From contig JAEUAF010000646.1 in assembly GCA_019695485.1 (NCBI GenBank), positions 1 to 33,964 on the forward strand: DNA of 33,964 nucleotides. Direction: 5' to 3'. Made by a program: the position numbers and the translations under genes. The notes under the pieces were generated by a model. The model ran no database searches. It saw nothing but the letters and a program-made list of their open reading frames with translations, and was not told the origin of the DNA. How positions within the stretch are numbered: the first letter of the stretch is position 1; every line of letters begins with the position of its first letter. Source of the stretch: Sorangium sp. (GTDB lineage: Bacteria > Myxococcota_A > Polyangia > Polyangiales > Polyangiaceae). Positions 33,646-33,964 of this stretch are shown here, piece by piece.

Positions 33646-33964
33646 ATGACTCGCTCGATTCTCGCGTTGTGTGTGGTTGCCGCACTCTCGGTCGGTTGCA
33701 AAAACGATCAGGAATGTGACCGGGCGCGTCTGGCTTTGAGCAAGACCTGGCATGGGCTTACCGAGTCGGCTGCACGCCGCCAGCTGGCAGGCATCGATAT
33801 CGAAGGCTGGAAGTTCGTCCAAGACCGGGCGGGTCTTCTCGAAAGTTCCTTCATGACGACGCAGGTCACCTGGGATAGCGCCGACAAGGCTCGCAAGGAG
33901 CTTTCGGCGCGCGTCCCGCATCTCGAGAGTGACGCCGTAGCCAACGTGAACGGCTATCGGCGCT
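33646..33964 (+). CDS. Small lipoprotein, C-terminus outside the window
   Basis: This gene is absent from the track because it runs off the end. From the ATG at 33646 it reads MTRSILALCVVAALSVGC, a signal peptide with the lipobox LSVGC (Cys at 18), followed by KNDQECDRARLALSKTWHG and about 88 further residues. The mature part is helix-rich and charged (DIEGWKFVQDRAGLLES, WDSADKARKELSARV). No family is recognised. Probably an outer-membrane-anchored protein. It is divergent from lysC. Confidence 0.7.
   Translation, partial: MTRSILALCVVAALSVGCKNDQECDRARLALSKTWHGLTESAARRQLAGIDIEGWKFVQDRAGLLESSFMTTQVTWDSADKARKELSARVPHLESDAVANVNGYRR

Noticed and set aside
1-33964. CRISPR arrays, IS elements, prophage genes, tRNA or rRNA genes.
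   Set aside because: No regularly spaced repeats, transposase motifs, phage structural proteins or cloverleaf-like sequences were seen on either strand.

Overview
The window is high-GC DNA with strong G/C third-position codon bias. Its gene content is: a Hanks-type Ser/Thr kinase with a Pro/Ala-rich extracytoplasmic tail, FHA-TM and TPR/PEGA proteins, several lipoproteins, a PilC homologue, a PilS-like histidine kinase and a sigma-54-type promoter. Together these suggest a myxobacterium-like (Polyangia/Myxococcota) chromosome. That assignment is inferred from gene families and style; there is no rRNA marker. I saw no tRNA, rRNA, IS element, phage gene or CRISPR array. Nearly all the DNA is coding, and no gene-free stretch exceeds about 230 bp.

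Layout. 1-3.6 kb: the N-terminal part of an HrpB-type DEAH helicase (minus), a HAD-IB hydrolase, an FAD-dependent UGM/PPO-like oxidoreductase and a secreted SGNH-like lipoprotein. 3.8-8.3 kb: a possible carbohydrate-acid cluster with a tagaturonate-epimerase-like gene (interrupted by a frameshift), a ROK-family protein whose catalytic Asp is replaced, and, convergent to them, a P-loop kinase-like domain fused to a LarA-type racemase domain. 8.4-15.2 kb: DNA polymerase I (proofreading site degenerate), Ppx/GppA phosphatase, a membrane Ser/Thr kinase and a TPR/PEGA/beta-barrel protein. 15.4-18.5 kb: a processive GT2 glycosyltransferase, then ihfA, a MerR regulator (frameshifted as read) and ssb.

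18.5-26.8 kb: a cell-envelope block. On the plus strand are a large lipoprotein, a degenerate extended SDR and an SGNH hydrolase, overlapping or coupled. On the minus strand are a class-C beta-lactamase-like serine hydrolase, a double-FHA membrane protein and a second SGNH hydrolase. The two SGNH genes are paralogues whose 3' ends overlap convergently. 26.9-34 kb: pilC and a pilS-like kinase (coupled, with a good sigma-70-like promoter), then a sigma-54-type promoter with upstream tandem direct repeats driving an MlaC-like lipid-transport protein, a nested-hairpin terminator, a large TPR protein, aspartate kinase (minus) and the start of a small lipoprotein.

The most notable points are: (i) the sigma-54-type promoter plus tandem repeats directly behind a PilS-like kinase that has no adjacent response regulator; (ii) the P-loop/LarA fusion beside an epimerase-like gene and a catalytically altered ROK protein; (iii) the convergent SGNH paralogue pair; (iv) two apparent single-G losses, both right after GTCG, that break two otherwise well-conserved reading frames and may be sequencing artefacts.
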